This document shows positions 1 through 7,773 of a stretch of DNA of 64,000 nucleotides, in pieces. The stretch covers positions 84,540 to 148,539 of the forward strand of contig CBDBMR010000006.1 in assembly GCA_965207535.1 (NCBI GenBank), written 5' to 3'. This stretch comes from JAJDXO01 sp965207535. Lineage in GTDB: Bacteria; Pseudomonadota; Alphaproteobacteria; Rhodospirillales; UBA2165. The position numbers and the translations under genes were made by a program. Numbering within the stretch: the stretch's first letter is position 1; each line of letters starts with the position of its first letter. Below the pieces are notes generated by a model. That model had not been told where the DNA came from and made no database searches. It was given only the letters and a program-made list of their open reading frames with translations.

Positions 1-1
1 C

Positions 2-586
2 TTCCTCGCCCGGCCCCGGGCTCACATCAAGGATTATGTCATCTTGCGGGGCGCGCAGGAGGAGATCTGGCAAAAGCTGCTCCAGATTCATCTGGCCCTC
101 AATCCCGGCGAAGTGTTGAACTGGATGATGGAACACGGCGTCGGACCGACGATGCAGTCCTACGGCGCCGACCCCGAAGAGGCGCTTGGCGCCGTTCGGG
201 AGGGCGTAACGGCGCTCAATCGCTGGGCCTCGTCACTGCGCGAGCGGATCCGCAGCCTCAATGGCCACGCGGCGCTTATCGCCAGTCTGCGCCGGGCCGC
301 GTACGGCGACGATGGCGGCATGCTGTTTGTACATTCCGGCCTTGATCCGGCCCGGCCGATTACCAGCCAGGCCGATGATTTTTGGTGGAATAGCCAGGGT
401 TTCGACGAGATTACCGCACCCTACGGCACCTACCGCCGTATCGTACGCGGGCACGATCCTCGCGGCGGCGGCGTCCAAATCAACCCGTACACCGCGACGA
501 TCGACGGCGGCTGCGGTCACGGCGGAAATCTCGTTGCGGCGTGCTTCGACCCGCTGGGCGAGATGGTCGATCTAATCGAAGCCTAG
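2..586 (+). CDS. Metallophosphoesterase / serine-threonine protein phosphatase-like, 5' end cut by window
   Basis: The reading frame is already open at base 2, so the gene starts upstream and only the last ~194 residues are here. The fragment opens with FLARPR, then a stretch ending VILRGAQEEIW, which resembles the metal-binding G-N-x-E loop of calcineurin-like phosphatases with the Asn replaced by Ala. Further on come FVHSGLDP and VRGHDPRG, the usual positions of metal-ligand histidines in this family. The C-terminus includes IDGGCGHGG. The likely role is a cytoplasmic Mn/Fe-dependent phosphatase; the substrate cannot be inferred. The family call is good, but the Ala in the G-N-x-E position is unusual. 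Confidence 0.7.
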   Translation, partial: FLARPRAHIKDYVILRGAQEEIWQKLLQIHLALNPGEVLNWMMEHGVGPTMQSYGADPEEALGAVREGVTALNRWASSLRERIRSLNGHAALIASLRRAAYGDDGGMLFVHSGLDPARPITSQADDFWWNSQGFDEITAPYGTYRRIVRGHDPRGGGVQINPYTATIDGGCGHGGNLVAACFDPLGEMVDLIEA

Positions 587-609
587 ATTGGCTCTAGGAT
601 GGCCGGCCG

Positions 610-1065
610 TTGCGTATCATTTCCGGCGGGCAGACGGGGGTTGATCGGGCCGCTCTGGACGTAGCGCTCTTGCTCGGTTTCGAGATCGGCGGCTGGTGTC
701 CCCGCGGCCGGCGCGCGGAAGACGGGCCCATATCCGAAATCTATCGGTTGGCCGAAACCGCGAGCGCCGACTACAGCCAGCGCACGGTCGCCAATGTCCG
801 CGATTCCGACGCCACCCTTATTCTGAGCCGCGGACAACTGTCCGGCGGTACGGCCCTTACCCGTGACATCGCCCGGACGCGCAAGAAGCCGTTTCTGGTG
901 CTCGATCTTCGAACGGCAGCGCCGGATGATGCCGCCGCCTGGATCAAGCGGCAGGCAATTTCGGTTTTGAATGTGGCCGGGCCCAGGGAGAGTGCCGCCC
1001 CCGGCATCTACGGGGAGGCATCTAGCTACCTGCGGCAGGTGCTCGGCTCGGTCGCTGCTCGATAA
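610..1065 (+). CDS. YpsA/SLOG-type putative molybdenum-cofactor carrier protein
   Basis: A 151-residue Rossmann-like protein starting at TTG (610). The N-terminus IISGGQTGVDRAALDVAL is the hallmark glycine-rich nucleotide-binding loop of the cpYpsA/MoCo-carrier branch of the SLOG superfamily, and GGWCPRGRRAEDGPI and SGGTALTRDIA are further conserved blocks. Family members are thought to bind a nucleotide or molybdenum cofactor in the cytosol, without catalysis shown. The gene lies 23 bp after the phosphatase, on the same strand. Its 3' end overlaps the convergent M48 protease gene by 44 bp. Family identity is clear; the physiological role is only inferred. Confidence 0.8.
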   Translation: MRIISGGQTGVDRAALDVALLLGFEIGGWCPRGRRAEDGPISEIYRLAETASADYSQRTVANVRDSDATLILSRGQLSGGTALTRDIARTRKKPFLVLDLRTAAPDDAAAWIKRQAISVLNVAGPRESAAPGIYGEASSYLRQVLGSVAAR

Positions 1066-2521
1066 CTGTCTTCACCAGCTGGCCCGCCCGAAGGGGTTGG
1101 CCGGGTTCCAGCCCGTTCAGAACCCGGAAACGCTCCTCCCGGAGATCGGAATAGGCCATCAGATTGGCGAACTTCTCCACCGTATCGCCGGCACCGACCG
1201 CGCGAATACGGATGCGGAGCGGTTTCACGGACCCCGCTTCCCGGCGGGTGATGGGTTTCATGCTGAATGTGGTTCGCCGTAACTCGGGACCGAGGCGGCT
1301 GGTCTGACCGACCGGCGTGATGAACATGAACCGGTAGATCCGCTGAACGCTCTGCCGGATGGCGACTAGGCGAAGATCCGCCGCACCGTAGGAACGACGA
1401 ATTCGGGTGGCGCCGGTCGCCCCCTGCATGCCGTTGACGGTGATGCCTTCGACGCCGGAAAGCCGCAACCGCTTTCCCCACACCGCCGTCAAGTACCGGG
1501 TCATCGGACCGGTGTAATTGCGCTTAAGGTCAAAACGGATAACCGAGTTTGCGTTGTCCCGCGCGATCACCGCCCTTCGGCCGTTGAACAGGGTAAATCC
1601 GGGTGGCACCCGGAACTTGAAGAGAAGCTCGGGGTGGATGAATTCCTGTCCGCGGACGAAACCTTCCTTGGGATCGTCGCCGAACAAGAGCCCGTTGAGC
1701 GATGCCAGATAGTCGACCCGGCCGCGCTTCGTTCCGGCCGGGACGTTGCCTCTCGCTGCCGCGATGGCCGCCCGCACACGCTCCAGCGGCCTCGGGTGCG
1801 TGGCGAGAAAATCAAATTGGTCCACCCGGTTCGGCGACTTGCCCCTTATTTTCGCTTCCAGCGCGGCATGGGCCCGCATTCGGCTAAGGAAGCTGGCCAT
1901 GGCTTCGTCGGCATATCCGGTGCGGCTGAGGTATCGCACGCCCAGCGAATCCGCTTCGAATTCCTGCTGCCGGGAAAATCCACGCAGCGTCAGATTGGCT
2001 ATCGTCCCGTAGACCTCGTTCGCCGCACCGGACCCCAGACCGGCATCCAGCAGGACTGCGCCGAGCCCGGCCGTAAGCATGTCGCCGTACCGCTCGGCTG
2101 AATGCCGGGCGGTGACGTGGCCGATCTCGTGGGCGATGACGCCTGCCAACTCCGCTTCGTCGCCGGCCAGCGCCATGAGGCCGCGGGTGACGTAGACATA
2201 TCCACCGGGGAGCGCGAAGGCGTTGACCTGGTCCGAATTCAGGATGGTGAACGTAAAGCCGAGGTCCGGCATTTCAGAAGTTCTGGCCAGGTCCTGGCCG
2301 ATCCGGTCGACGTACGCGGCCAGCTTCTTGTCTTCGTATACGCCGCCGAATTGTTCGAGAATTTTGGGATGCTCCTCCGCACCGATGTTCTTTTCATCAG
2401 CCAGGCTCATACCGCCGGTGAAAATCCGCTTGCCGGTCGCCGGCGCGGTGGCGCACGCCGCCAGCCCGCCCATCAGCAGGATGAGGCCCAGAATCTTGGC
2501 TGTATTTCGCCCGAGGATCAT
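1022..2521 (-). CDS. M48-family zinc metalloprotease lipoprotein with C-terminal LysM-like domain
   Basis: A 499-residue protein. The N-terminus has a lipoprotein signal ending LMGGLAAC, so it is probably anchored in a membrane facing the periplasm. The zinc protease motif HEIGH lies in GVIAHEIGHVTARHSAERYG, with the third ligand expected in FEADSLG. The C-terminal ~50 residues (GDTVEKFANLM ... LNGLEPGQPLRAGQLVK) look like a LysM-type fold. This resembles BepA/YfgC-type proteases that help outer-membrane protein quality control. The gene is followed by the thermonuclease-like gene in reading order reversed (that gene ends at 2518, overlapping this start by 4 bp), so the two are translationally coupled. 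Confidence 0.85.
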   Translation of the reverse strand: MILGRNTAKILGLILLMGGLAACATAPATGKRIFTGGMSLADEKNIGAEEHPKILEQFGGVYEDKKLAAYVDRIGQDLARTSEMPDLGFTFTILNSDQVNAFALPGGYVYVTRGLMALAGDEAELAGVIAHEIGHVTARHSAERYGDMLTAGLGAVLLDAGLGSGAANEVYGTIANLTLRGFSRQQEFEADSLGVRYLSRTGYADEAMASFLSRMRAHAALEAKIRGKSPNRVDQFDFLATHPRPLERVRAAIAAARGNVPAGTKRGRVDYLASLNGLLFGDDPKEGFVRGQEFIHPELLFKFRVPPGFTLFNGRRAVIARDNANSVIRFDLKRNYTGPMTRYLTAVWGKRLRLSGVEGITVNGMQGATGATRIRRSYGAADLRLVAIRQSVQRIYRFMFITPVGQTSRLGPELRRTTFSMKPITRREAGSVKPLRIRIRAVGAGDTVEKFANLMAYSDLREERFRVLNGLEPGQPLRAGQLVKTVIEQRPSRAPAAGS

Positions 2522-3375
2522 TCGCCGACGATCTCAATTTGCTCAGGGTGCGTTACCTCGATCATAGGGCCGTTGAAGGATTTCAGCCAGCCGCGGACGC
2601 GGATGGTCTTGCCGGAAAGCGACGTGACATCGATCCCGCTCGATTTGAACAGCCGCATCCATTTCGGGGCGATGGAAATCGTGAAATCGGTCCGCCAATC
2701 GGGGGAGAAATTCAGATAGGCGCGGCCTCTGACAATCGCCGCCGCCACGATCCGGTCCTCGACGATCTGGAAGCTGCCGATATGGCGTCCGGCATCCCCG
2801 GCGCGGCGAACCCGATAGAAGCCATGGCGCCAGATTCCCCGTCTGGTCGCCCTCGCTTCGCGCTCTAGCGCCAGCATGGCCGGGACGGTGGCCCGGTTGT
2901 CCGGAAGGGTATAGACCCGGGCCAGTCCCCGCCGCAGCATTTCGCCCTGAATCCAGAAATCGTTCGGCGTATAGAGATGGGCCAGCAGCCGGCCGTGCCG
3001 GTCCAACCGCTCACCGCCGAACGCAAGCACCAATTCCCGGCCGAGGGTCAGTTCCTCGAGCGCGGCCCTTGCGCGATCGGCCAATGGCCATTTGCGGATG
3101 TGGGGCCGCCCCGGCGGAGGTTTGGGCGCTCGAATGCCGGCCAGGCGGATCTCCCGGGATCGGCCGGCCGGCTTGGCAAGCACGACCGTATCTCCATCGA
3201 CGACGGATGCGATCCGGACCATGGCTCCCGGCGCAAGGTCGGGCTCGATGGCGTGCGCGGCCTCGCCCGCGAAGCCCGCCGCCAAGGCCCCGGCCAGCAC
3301 CGCCGGCAGCATCCCCGGCGGAAGCCGCCGAACCGCTTTAGGTCGGGAGATTAATGAGTATGATGCAACGGCCAT
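2518..3375 (-). CDS. Thermonuclease (SNase-like) family exported protein
   Basis: A 285-residue protein if started at the ATG at 3375; a further upstream in-frame ATG exists at 3444 but would overlap the divergent peptidase. The N-terminus has arginines followed by MLPAVLAGALAAGFAGEAAHA, a good Sec signal. The staphylococcal-nuclease fold is recognisable: VRIASVVDGDTVVL, IRLAGIRAPK, LTLGRELVLAFGG, DRHGRLLAHLY, MLRRGLARVY, and EREARATRRGIW. Expected metal ligand Asp and catalytic Arg/Glu positions are partly altered, since the usual D-T-P of RLAGIDTPE reads R-A-P. It may therefore be a weak nuclease or a binding domain. It precedes the M48 protease gene on the same transcript with an ATGA-type overlap. 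Confidence 0.75.
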   Translation of the reverse strand: MAVASYSLISRPKAVRRLPPGMLPAVLAGALAAGFAGEAAHAIEPDLAPGAMVRIASVVDGDTVVLAKPAGRSREIRLAGIRAPKPPPGRPHIRKWPLADRARAALEELTLGRELVLAFGGERLDRHGRLLAHLYTPNDFWIQGEMLRRGLARVYTLPDNRATVPAMLALEREARATRRGIWRHGFYRVRRAGDAGRHIGSFQIVEDRIVAAAIVRGRAYLNFSPDWRTDFTISIAPKWMRLFKSSGIDVTSLSGKTIRVRGWLKSFNGPMIEVTHPEQIEIVGE

Positions 3376-3428
3376 CGTTTTATGCGTTGGCTCCGAACAA
3401 CCTTCCCTATCCTCAGCTTGCGGAAACC

Positions 3429-4394
3429 ATGGACGTCGCCTCAACCCAGTATCAGATGTTTCCGGAAATCGAGCCCTTCAGCTCCGGCATGCTCGACCTC
3501 GACGGACATCATAAGATGTACTGGGAGGTATCGGGCAACCCCGAAGGACGGCCGATCCTGTTTTTGCACGGCGGGCCCGGCGCGGGCGCGTCTGCTTCAC
3601 ACCGCCGGTTTTTCGACCCCGAGCACTATCGGATCATCGTTTACGATCAGCGCGGCGCCGGGCGCTCAAAACCGTTTGCCGATGTCACCGACAACACGAC
3701 ACGGCACCTGATCGCCGACGTGGAGCGGCTGCGCGAGCACCTGGGGATCGACAGCTGGCTGCTGTTCGGAGGCTCCTGGGGCAGTTCCCTGGCGCTCGCC
3801 TATGCCATTGCCTACCCGGACCGGGCCCAAGGCATGATCCTCCGGGGCCTGTTCCTGTGCACCGCAGGTGAAGTGGATTGGTTTCTCGGCGGTATCGCGC
3901 GGGTGTTTCCCGAGCCATGGCGGGAGTTCCTGGAGTTTCTGCCGGACGACGAGCGCCGGGATCCGCTGAACAGTTATCACGCGCGCCTGATGAACGAGGA
4001 TCCGACAGTCCACGGCCCGGCGGCCCGGACGTGGGCGCGGTTCGAGGGCGCGTGTTCGACATTGCTGCCGAATCACCGCGGCGTTTCCGGATTGGAATCC
4101 GGCCGCGCGGCGCTGGCCCTGGCGCGCATCGAGGCGCATTATTTCGTCAACGATCTGTTCCTTCCCGATACGTATTTTTTCGATCATCTCGACACGATCC
4201 GGCATATTCCGGCCGTCATCGTACAGGGCCGCTACGACATGGTCTGCCCGATGATCACCGCAGACGCCTTCACCGCCGCCTGGCCGGAGGCGGATTACAT
4301 GATTGTTCCGGATGCCGGCCATTCGGCCATGGAGCCGTCCATCCGCTCGGCGCTCGTCGGCTGTACCGAGCGGTTCAAGACCCGAGGGGTCTAG
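3429..4394 (+). CDS. pip: Prolyl aminopeptidase (proline iminopeptidase), alpha/beta hydrolase
   Basis: A 321-residue protein from the ATG at 3429, which gives the family's usual N-terminus (FPEIEPFSSGMLDLDGHHKMYWE). An in-frame ATG at 3354 with a GGGAG upstream is an alternative but would overlap the divergent thermonuclease gene. HGGPGAG is the oxyanion-hole motif, GGSWGS carries the nucleophile serine, and GRYDMVCP and DAGHSA supply the Asp and His of the triad. The enzyme removes N-terminal proline from peptides in the cytoplasm. The stop codon is followed at once by a repeat element shared with the clpB 3' side, and then by tRNA-Arg. Confidence 0.92.
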   Translation: MDVASTQYQMFPEIEPFSSGMLDLDGHHKMYWEVSGNPEGRPILFLHGGPGAGASASHRRFFDPEHYRIIVYDQRGAGRSKPFADVTDNTTRHLIADVERLREHLGIDSWLLFGGSWGSSLALAYAIAYPDRAQGMILRGLFLCTAGEVDWFLGGIARVFPEPWREFLEFLPDDERRDPLNSYHARLMNEDPTVHGPAARTWARFEGACSTLLPNHRGVSGLESGRAALALARIEAHYFVNDLFLPDTYFFDHLDTIRHIPAVIVQGRYDMVCPMITADAFTAAWPEADYMIVPDAGHSAMEPSIRSALVGCTERFKTRGV

Positions 4395-4431
4395 CCCGCA
4401 TTTCTTACCGGGGTCATGGTCTGCGCGGCGC
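4395..4431 (+). repeat. 37-bp repeat element, copy 1 (after pip stop)
   Basis: The sequence beginning CCCGCATTTCTTACCGGGGT and ending GTCTGCGCGGCGC starts directly after the pip stop codon. A near-identical copy lies in inverted orientation at 18567-18603, directly after the clpB stop codon; the difference is one base in the part that can be compared by eye. A shorter match (CCCGCATTTC) follows the queH stop at 16061-16070. The copy at 18551-18603 can fold into a long hairpin; this one lacks the second arm. Confidence 0.7.
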
Positions 4432-4454
4432 TCTATGCTATAACCCCGGCTATC

Positions 4455-4531
4455 GGCCCCGTAGCTCAGCTGGATAGAGCACCAGATTCCTAATCTGGGG
4501 GTCACAGGTTCGAATCCTGTCGGGGTCGCCA
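4455..4531 (+). tRNA. tRNA-Arg (anticodon CCU)
   Basis: This 77-nt segment folds as a standard cloverleaf. The acceptor GGCCCCG pairs with CGGGGTC (one G-U), the D-arm region is TAGCTCAGCTGGATAGAGC, the anticodon stem CCAGA/TCTGG encloses the 7-nt loop TTCCTAA, the T-arm is ACAGG TTCGAAT CCTGT, and the 3' end is G-CCA encoded in the DNA. The anticodon CCT reads AGG, giving arginine. A TATA-like stretch (GCTATAAC) about 17 bp upstream could be its promoter -10 element. Confidence 0.97.
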
Positions 4532-4557
4532 GCATTGCGTTCGCCAAGGGGAAGACG

Positions 4558-4950
4558 ATGCCGGTAAAAATCGAGGGCGGATGCGCCTGTGGCGCCGTAC
4601 GCTACCGGTCGCCCGAAGCGCCCAGGTTCTCCTTTCATTGCCATTGCCGTCAATGCCAGCAAGCCACCGGCACCGGCCATTCGAGCCTGCTGATGGTGCC
4701 GGCCGCTACGCTGGAGGTCGAGGGAGAGCTCAAGTTCTTCGAGACGACCGCCGACAGCGGCAATGCGGTAAGCCACGGTTTCTGTCCCGATTGCGGCTCC
4801 CCCCTGATCAGTTTCAGCGCCGGCTATCCGGACAATCGCTACGTCATGGCCGGCAGCTTGGATGATCCAAGCGGCTTTGCGCCGCGGAAAGCGATATTCG
4901 TGGAGTCGGCTCACGCCTGGGACCATATGGACCCCAAACTGGCCGGCTAG
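4558..4950 (+). CDS. GFA/CENP-V family zinc-binding protein
   Basis: A 130-residue protein with the Mss4-like zinc fold of the glutathione-dependent formaldehyde-activating enzyme (Gfa) family. The pattern of cysteines is visible: GGCACGAVRY, FHCHCRQCQQ, and FCPDCGSPL. Length is normal for single-domain members. Most genomic members of this family have no proven formaldehyde activity, so a specific reaction should not be assumed. It starts 26 bp after the tRNA and has no obvious operon partner. Confidence 0.88.
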   Translation: MPVKIEGGCACGAVRYRSPEAPRFSFHCHCRQCQQATGTGHSSLLMVPAATLEVEGELKFFETTADSGNAVSHGFCPDCGSPLISFSAGYPDNRYVMAGSLDDPSGFAPRKAIFVESAHAWDHMDPKLAG

Positions 4951-4977
4951 TCTCCGCGGCGGCCCCCTAATGGCCCC

Positions 4978-5931
4978 CTAGTGACCCCAAGTATTGTCGT
5001 AGTCCCGTTTGGCTTCCTCGGTCAGGAATTCATCCTCGATTTCCCGAACGCGATCGCTGCCGGTGAATGATTTTTGATTGGCCCGGCCCCATTTGGATTG
5101 CCGTGCGCGCTCGTGGAATTCGTTCAGTGCGGCCGGGCCCCGTTCGAACATGTCGTTCATCACCTCCCAGGCGGCCTGCAAGCCGACGGTTGCGAAATAG
5201 ACCGGGTAAAGGGCGATCCGGACACCCAGCTGGTCGTACTCTTCGAGGCTTGGCGCGGGCTCCTCGCGGCCGCCCCAGATCACCTGGACCGGGGCCGGTA
5301 TCTCACGGCAGGCACGCTCCAAATCCTTGCGCGTCTCCACCGAATTCAGCCAGACGTAATCGGCGCGGCCTTCTTCCACATAAGCGATGCAGCGTTCCAA
5401 CGCCTGCTCGAAATCTCCGCCTTCGGCGCCCAGGGTGTCGTTTCGGGCGCAGATCAGGAAATCCGGCGCCACCTCGTCACGGGCGGCCGCCGCGGCCCTC
5501 ATCTTGCCGACGTGTTCGTCCATGGAAATCACCCGCCGCCCCGCGAGGGTTGCCGATTTCTTGGGGGCTTCCTGGTCCTCGATATTCATTGCCGCCAGTC
5601 CGGCTCCGGCTATCTCCCGTACGGCAAAGTGGACGTTGACCGCATTGCCGAATCCCGTATCCGCATCAAGCTGGAGTGGAATGGATGTTCTCGAGGCGCA
5701 ATGCCGTCCGTGGTCCACAATATCCCGAAGCCCCAGAATTCCATTGTCCGGCACGCCCAATAGGAACGCCGCCATCTGCGATCCGGCGAGGAAGAAGGCC
5801 TCGTAACCGATTTTCTCGGCCATTCTGGCGTAAAGGGGACTGAAGCCGCCCGGCATGACCGTTACGCGGTCGCGATCCAGGATTTCTCTCAGCGATTGAC
5901 GTTTCTGGTGGGTGTCTGGCCTCTCGCTCAC
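4978..5931 (-). CDS. Isocitrate lyase / PEP mutase superfamily enzyme (oxaloacetate decarboxylase-like)
   Basis: A 317-residue TIM-barrel enzyme. Key blocks are MPGGFSPLYARMAEKIGYEAFFLAG, LDADTGFGNAVNV (Mg-binding DxD region) and AAMNIEDQEAPKKSATLAG. The catalytic K-x-C-G-H loop typical of true isocitrate and methylisocitrate lyases is absent at that position (KKSATLAG instead). This places it with the PEP mutase-like branch, which includes oxaloacetate decarboxylases, carboxyphosphonoenolpyruvate mutase-like and 2,3-dimethylmalate lyase-like enzymes. The exact substrate cannot be told. A GGAGA lies about 9 bp before the start. It is divergent from the GST gene. Confidence 0.82.
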   Translation of the reverse strand: MSERPDTHQKRQSLREILDRDRVTVMPGGFSPLYARMAEKIGYEAFFLAGSQMAAFLLGVPDNGILGLRDIVDHGRHCASRTSIPLQLDADTGFGNAVNVHFAVREIAGAGLAAMNIEDQEAPKKSATLAGRRVISMDEHVGKMRAAAAARDEVAPDFLICARNDTLGAEGGDFEQALERCIAYVEEGRADYVWLNSVETRKDLERACREIPAPVQVIWGGREEPAPSLEEYDQLGVRIALYPVYFATVGLQAAWEVMNDMFERGPAALNEFHERARQSKWGRANQKSFTGSDRVREIEDEFLTEEAKRDYDNTWGH

Positions 5932-6018
5932 CGTATGTCTCCGATAATTCGTTTTCGCCCGTCACCGCGCCGGTCTATGGTTTGGACCAAGATCAGCGAT
6001 CCAAGGAAGGGGGGATCA

Positions 6019-6753
6019 ATGCTAAAGCTATATCACTTTTGGAGCTCGACCTGCTCCAAGAAGGTTCGTATAGCGCTGGCCGAAAAAGGCCTGGACTGGG
6101 AAAGCCATCACATCGACCTCGGTCCAAAGCAGGAAAATACCGAGCCGTGGTACGTGAAGCTGAACCCCAACGGGGTCGTTCCGACCCTCGATCATGACGG
6201 CCGGATCATCATCGAATCCAACGTGATCATCGAGTACCTGGACGATGTCTTTCCCGACGTCCGTTTGCGGCCCGAGGACGCCTATGAGCGGGCGCAAATG
6301 CGCATTTGGCTGGATCGGACCGAACATGTGGTCCACAGGAACGTCAATATGATCTCGTTCAACAGGCGGTTCCTGCCGCGCCTCGCCGAGAAATCGGATG
6401 CGGAAAAGGAGGTGGTGATCAATCGGATGCCGAACCTGGAAAAGCGCCGGGAAATGCTGCGGCGGCTGAGGGCCGGCGTGTCGGTGGACGACGAGGCGCG
6501 CGCCGAGGCCGCGATCGCCGGGGTGATGGACACGATGGAGAGGCAGCTCGGGCAGACGCCGTGGCTGGCCGGAGAAGAGTTTTCCCTCGCCGATATCTGC
6601 ATCACGCCGTTCATCGAACGGTTCGGGGCCAACGAACTGACCGCCCTGATCGATTGGCAGTCGCGGCCGGCGGTCGGAGACTGGTGGCGGCGCATCCTGT
6701 CCCGGCCGTCGTATGACGAAGGGATGAATTTCCCGAACCCGGCGGCGGCCTGA
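6019..6753 (+). CDS. Glutathione S-transferase family protein
   Basis: A 244-residue protein started at the ATG at 6019, which has a strong purine-rich ribosome-binding site (AAGGAAGGGGGG) just upstream and gives the usual GST N-terminus LKLYHFWSSTCSKKVRIALAEKG. The N-terminal thioredoxin-like domain includes NPNGVVPTLDHDGRIIIESNVIIEYLDD, where the Pro-Thr and Glu-Ser pair bind glutathione. The C-terminal helical domain includes WLAGEEFSLADICITPFIERF. It probably conjugates or reduces small electrophiles in the cytoplasm. It converges on the response regulator gene. Confidence 0.9.
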   Translation: MLKLYHFWSSTCSKKVRIALAEKGLDWESHHIDLGPKQENTEPWYVKLNPNGVVPTLDHDGRIIIESNVIIEYLDDVFPDVRLRPEDAYERAQMRIWLDRTEHVVHRNVNMISFNRRFLPRLAEKSDAEKEVVINRMPNLEKRREMLRRLRAGVSVDDEARAEAAIAGVMDTMERQLGQTPWLAGEEFSLADICITPFIERFGANELTALIDWQSRPAVGDWWRRILSRPSYDEGMNFPNPAAA

Positions 6754-6788
6754 GCCAGAGTCTAAGCCAGAGCCTGGGCCAAGCCCCG

Positions 6789-7502
6789 CTAGCGAGGCTC
6801 CACGCCAAACCTGTATCCGCTGCCGACGACGGTCAGGATGATCGCCGGGCGGCGGGCATCGGCTTCGATCTTCTTGCGCAGGCGGCTGATCAAGACGTCG
6901 ATGACCCGCTCCGAGGGGCCCTCCTCGTCCTGGCTGATGGCGTCCAGAAGAAAGGCCCGCGAAAGCACCCGGTTGGGCGCATTGACCAATGCCGACAGCA
7001 GGTTGAACTCGGCATTGGTCAGCGGAATGACCTCGCCGCCCTTGCGGCTCAACGTGTGTCCGGCAATGTCCAATATGAAATCCTCGAACGCCACAGATTG
7101 CCGGCGCTGGGTATCGACCGCCGTCCCCTCTCCATCGGAGCGCCCCAACAGGTTCCGAATCCGCAGGACCAACTCCTTCGGATCGACGGGTTTGTTGAGG
7201 TAATCATCGGCCCCGACCTCCAGAGCGGTAATCCGGTCATCCCGGCCCTTGCGCGCCGTCAGGATGATGATCGGCGTCCTGGACCGCGCCCGAACCTGCC
7301 GGGCGAGGGTCAAACCGTCCTCGTCGGGGAGAGTCAGGTCGAGGAGGACCAAGTCAAAGGGCTTGCCATTGAGCAGGCCCAACGTTTCCGTCCCGGTGGC
7401 CGCAACGCTGACCCGAAACCCCTCTTTCTCCATGTAGGCTGCCAAGAGGGATTGGACGAATTCGTCATCCTCGACAATAAGCAGGTGAGGTTTCATCTCC
7501 AA
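6789..7502 (-). CDS. OmpR/PhoB-family two-component response regulator
   Basis: A 237-residue protein. The N-terminal receiver has the acidic pair in LLIVEDDEFV, the phospho-acceptor Asp in LVLLDLTLPDEDG, the Thr in IIILTARKGRDDR, and the Lys in DDYLNKPVDPKEL. The C-terminal winged helix (residues ~140-235) includes PLTNAEFNLLSALVNAPNRVLSR and VDVLISRLRKKIE ... VVGSGYRF. No histidine kinase gene is adjacent, so the partner is unknown. Three TTAACA direct repeats spaced about 10 bp lie 69-93 bp before its start and may be an autoregulatory box. Confidence 0.92.
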   Translation of the reverse strand: MEMKPHLLIVEDDEFVQSLLAAYMEKEGFRVSVAATGTETLGLLNGKPFDLVLLDLTLPDEDGLTLARQVRARSRTPIIILTARKGRDDRITALEVGADDYLNKPVDPKELVLRIRNLLGRSDGEGTAVDTQRRQSVAFEDFILDIAGHTLSRKGGEVIPLTNAEFNLLSALVNAPNRVLSRAFLLDAISQDEEGPSERVIDVLISRLRKKIEADARRPAIILTVVGSGYRFGVEPR

Positions 7503-7570
7503 AAAGATCTCTTGTTTTCAATCAATTATGATTTACTTCCATGCAATCCGCCGCTTTCTCTTCACATCAA

Positions 7571-7595
7571 TTAACATATTTAACACACTTTAACA
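7571..7595. promoter_or_regulatory. Three tandem TTAACA direct repeats upstream of the response regulator
   Basis: TTAACA occurs at 7571-7576, 7580-7585 and 7590-7595, in an AT-rich intergenic segment between the divergent response regulator (start 7502) and receiver-HPt gene (start 7774). Direct repeats about one helical turn apart are the usual target geometry of OmpR-family regulators. The spacing (9 and 10 bp) does not fit the CtrA site (TTAA-N7-TTAA). Binding by the adjacent regulator is inferred from position only. Confidence 0.4.
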
Positions 7596-7773
7596 TGGGC
7601 ATTATGGCGCCTTTATCAAAGATCAACATTTGCGAACCAGATGTTTCTCATCACCGGACGGCAAATCGCTCAACGCGGGGAACAGCAATGAAGAAGTCTC
7701 GGCCCCCCATGGCCTTGGCAGCCGGTGCGGCGGCCGGGCGCCAAACCGTTGAAGCAAGCGGAGGGTAGGGAAC

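Noticed and set aside
7571..7595. CtrA binding sites (TTAA-N7-TTAA)
   Set aside because: The TTAAs are 9-10 bp apart rather than 11; spacing does not fit.
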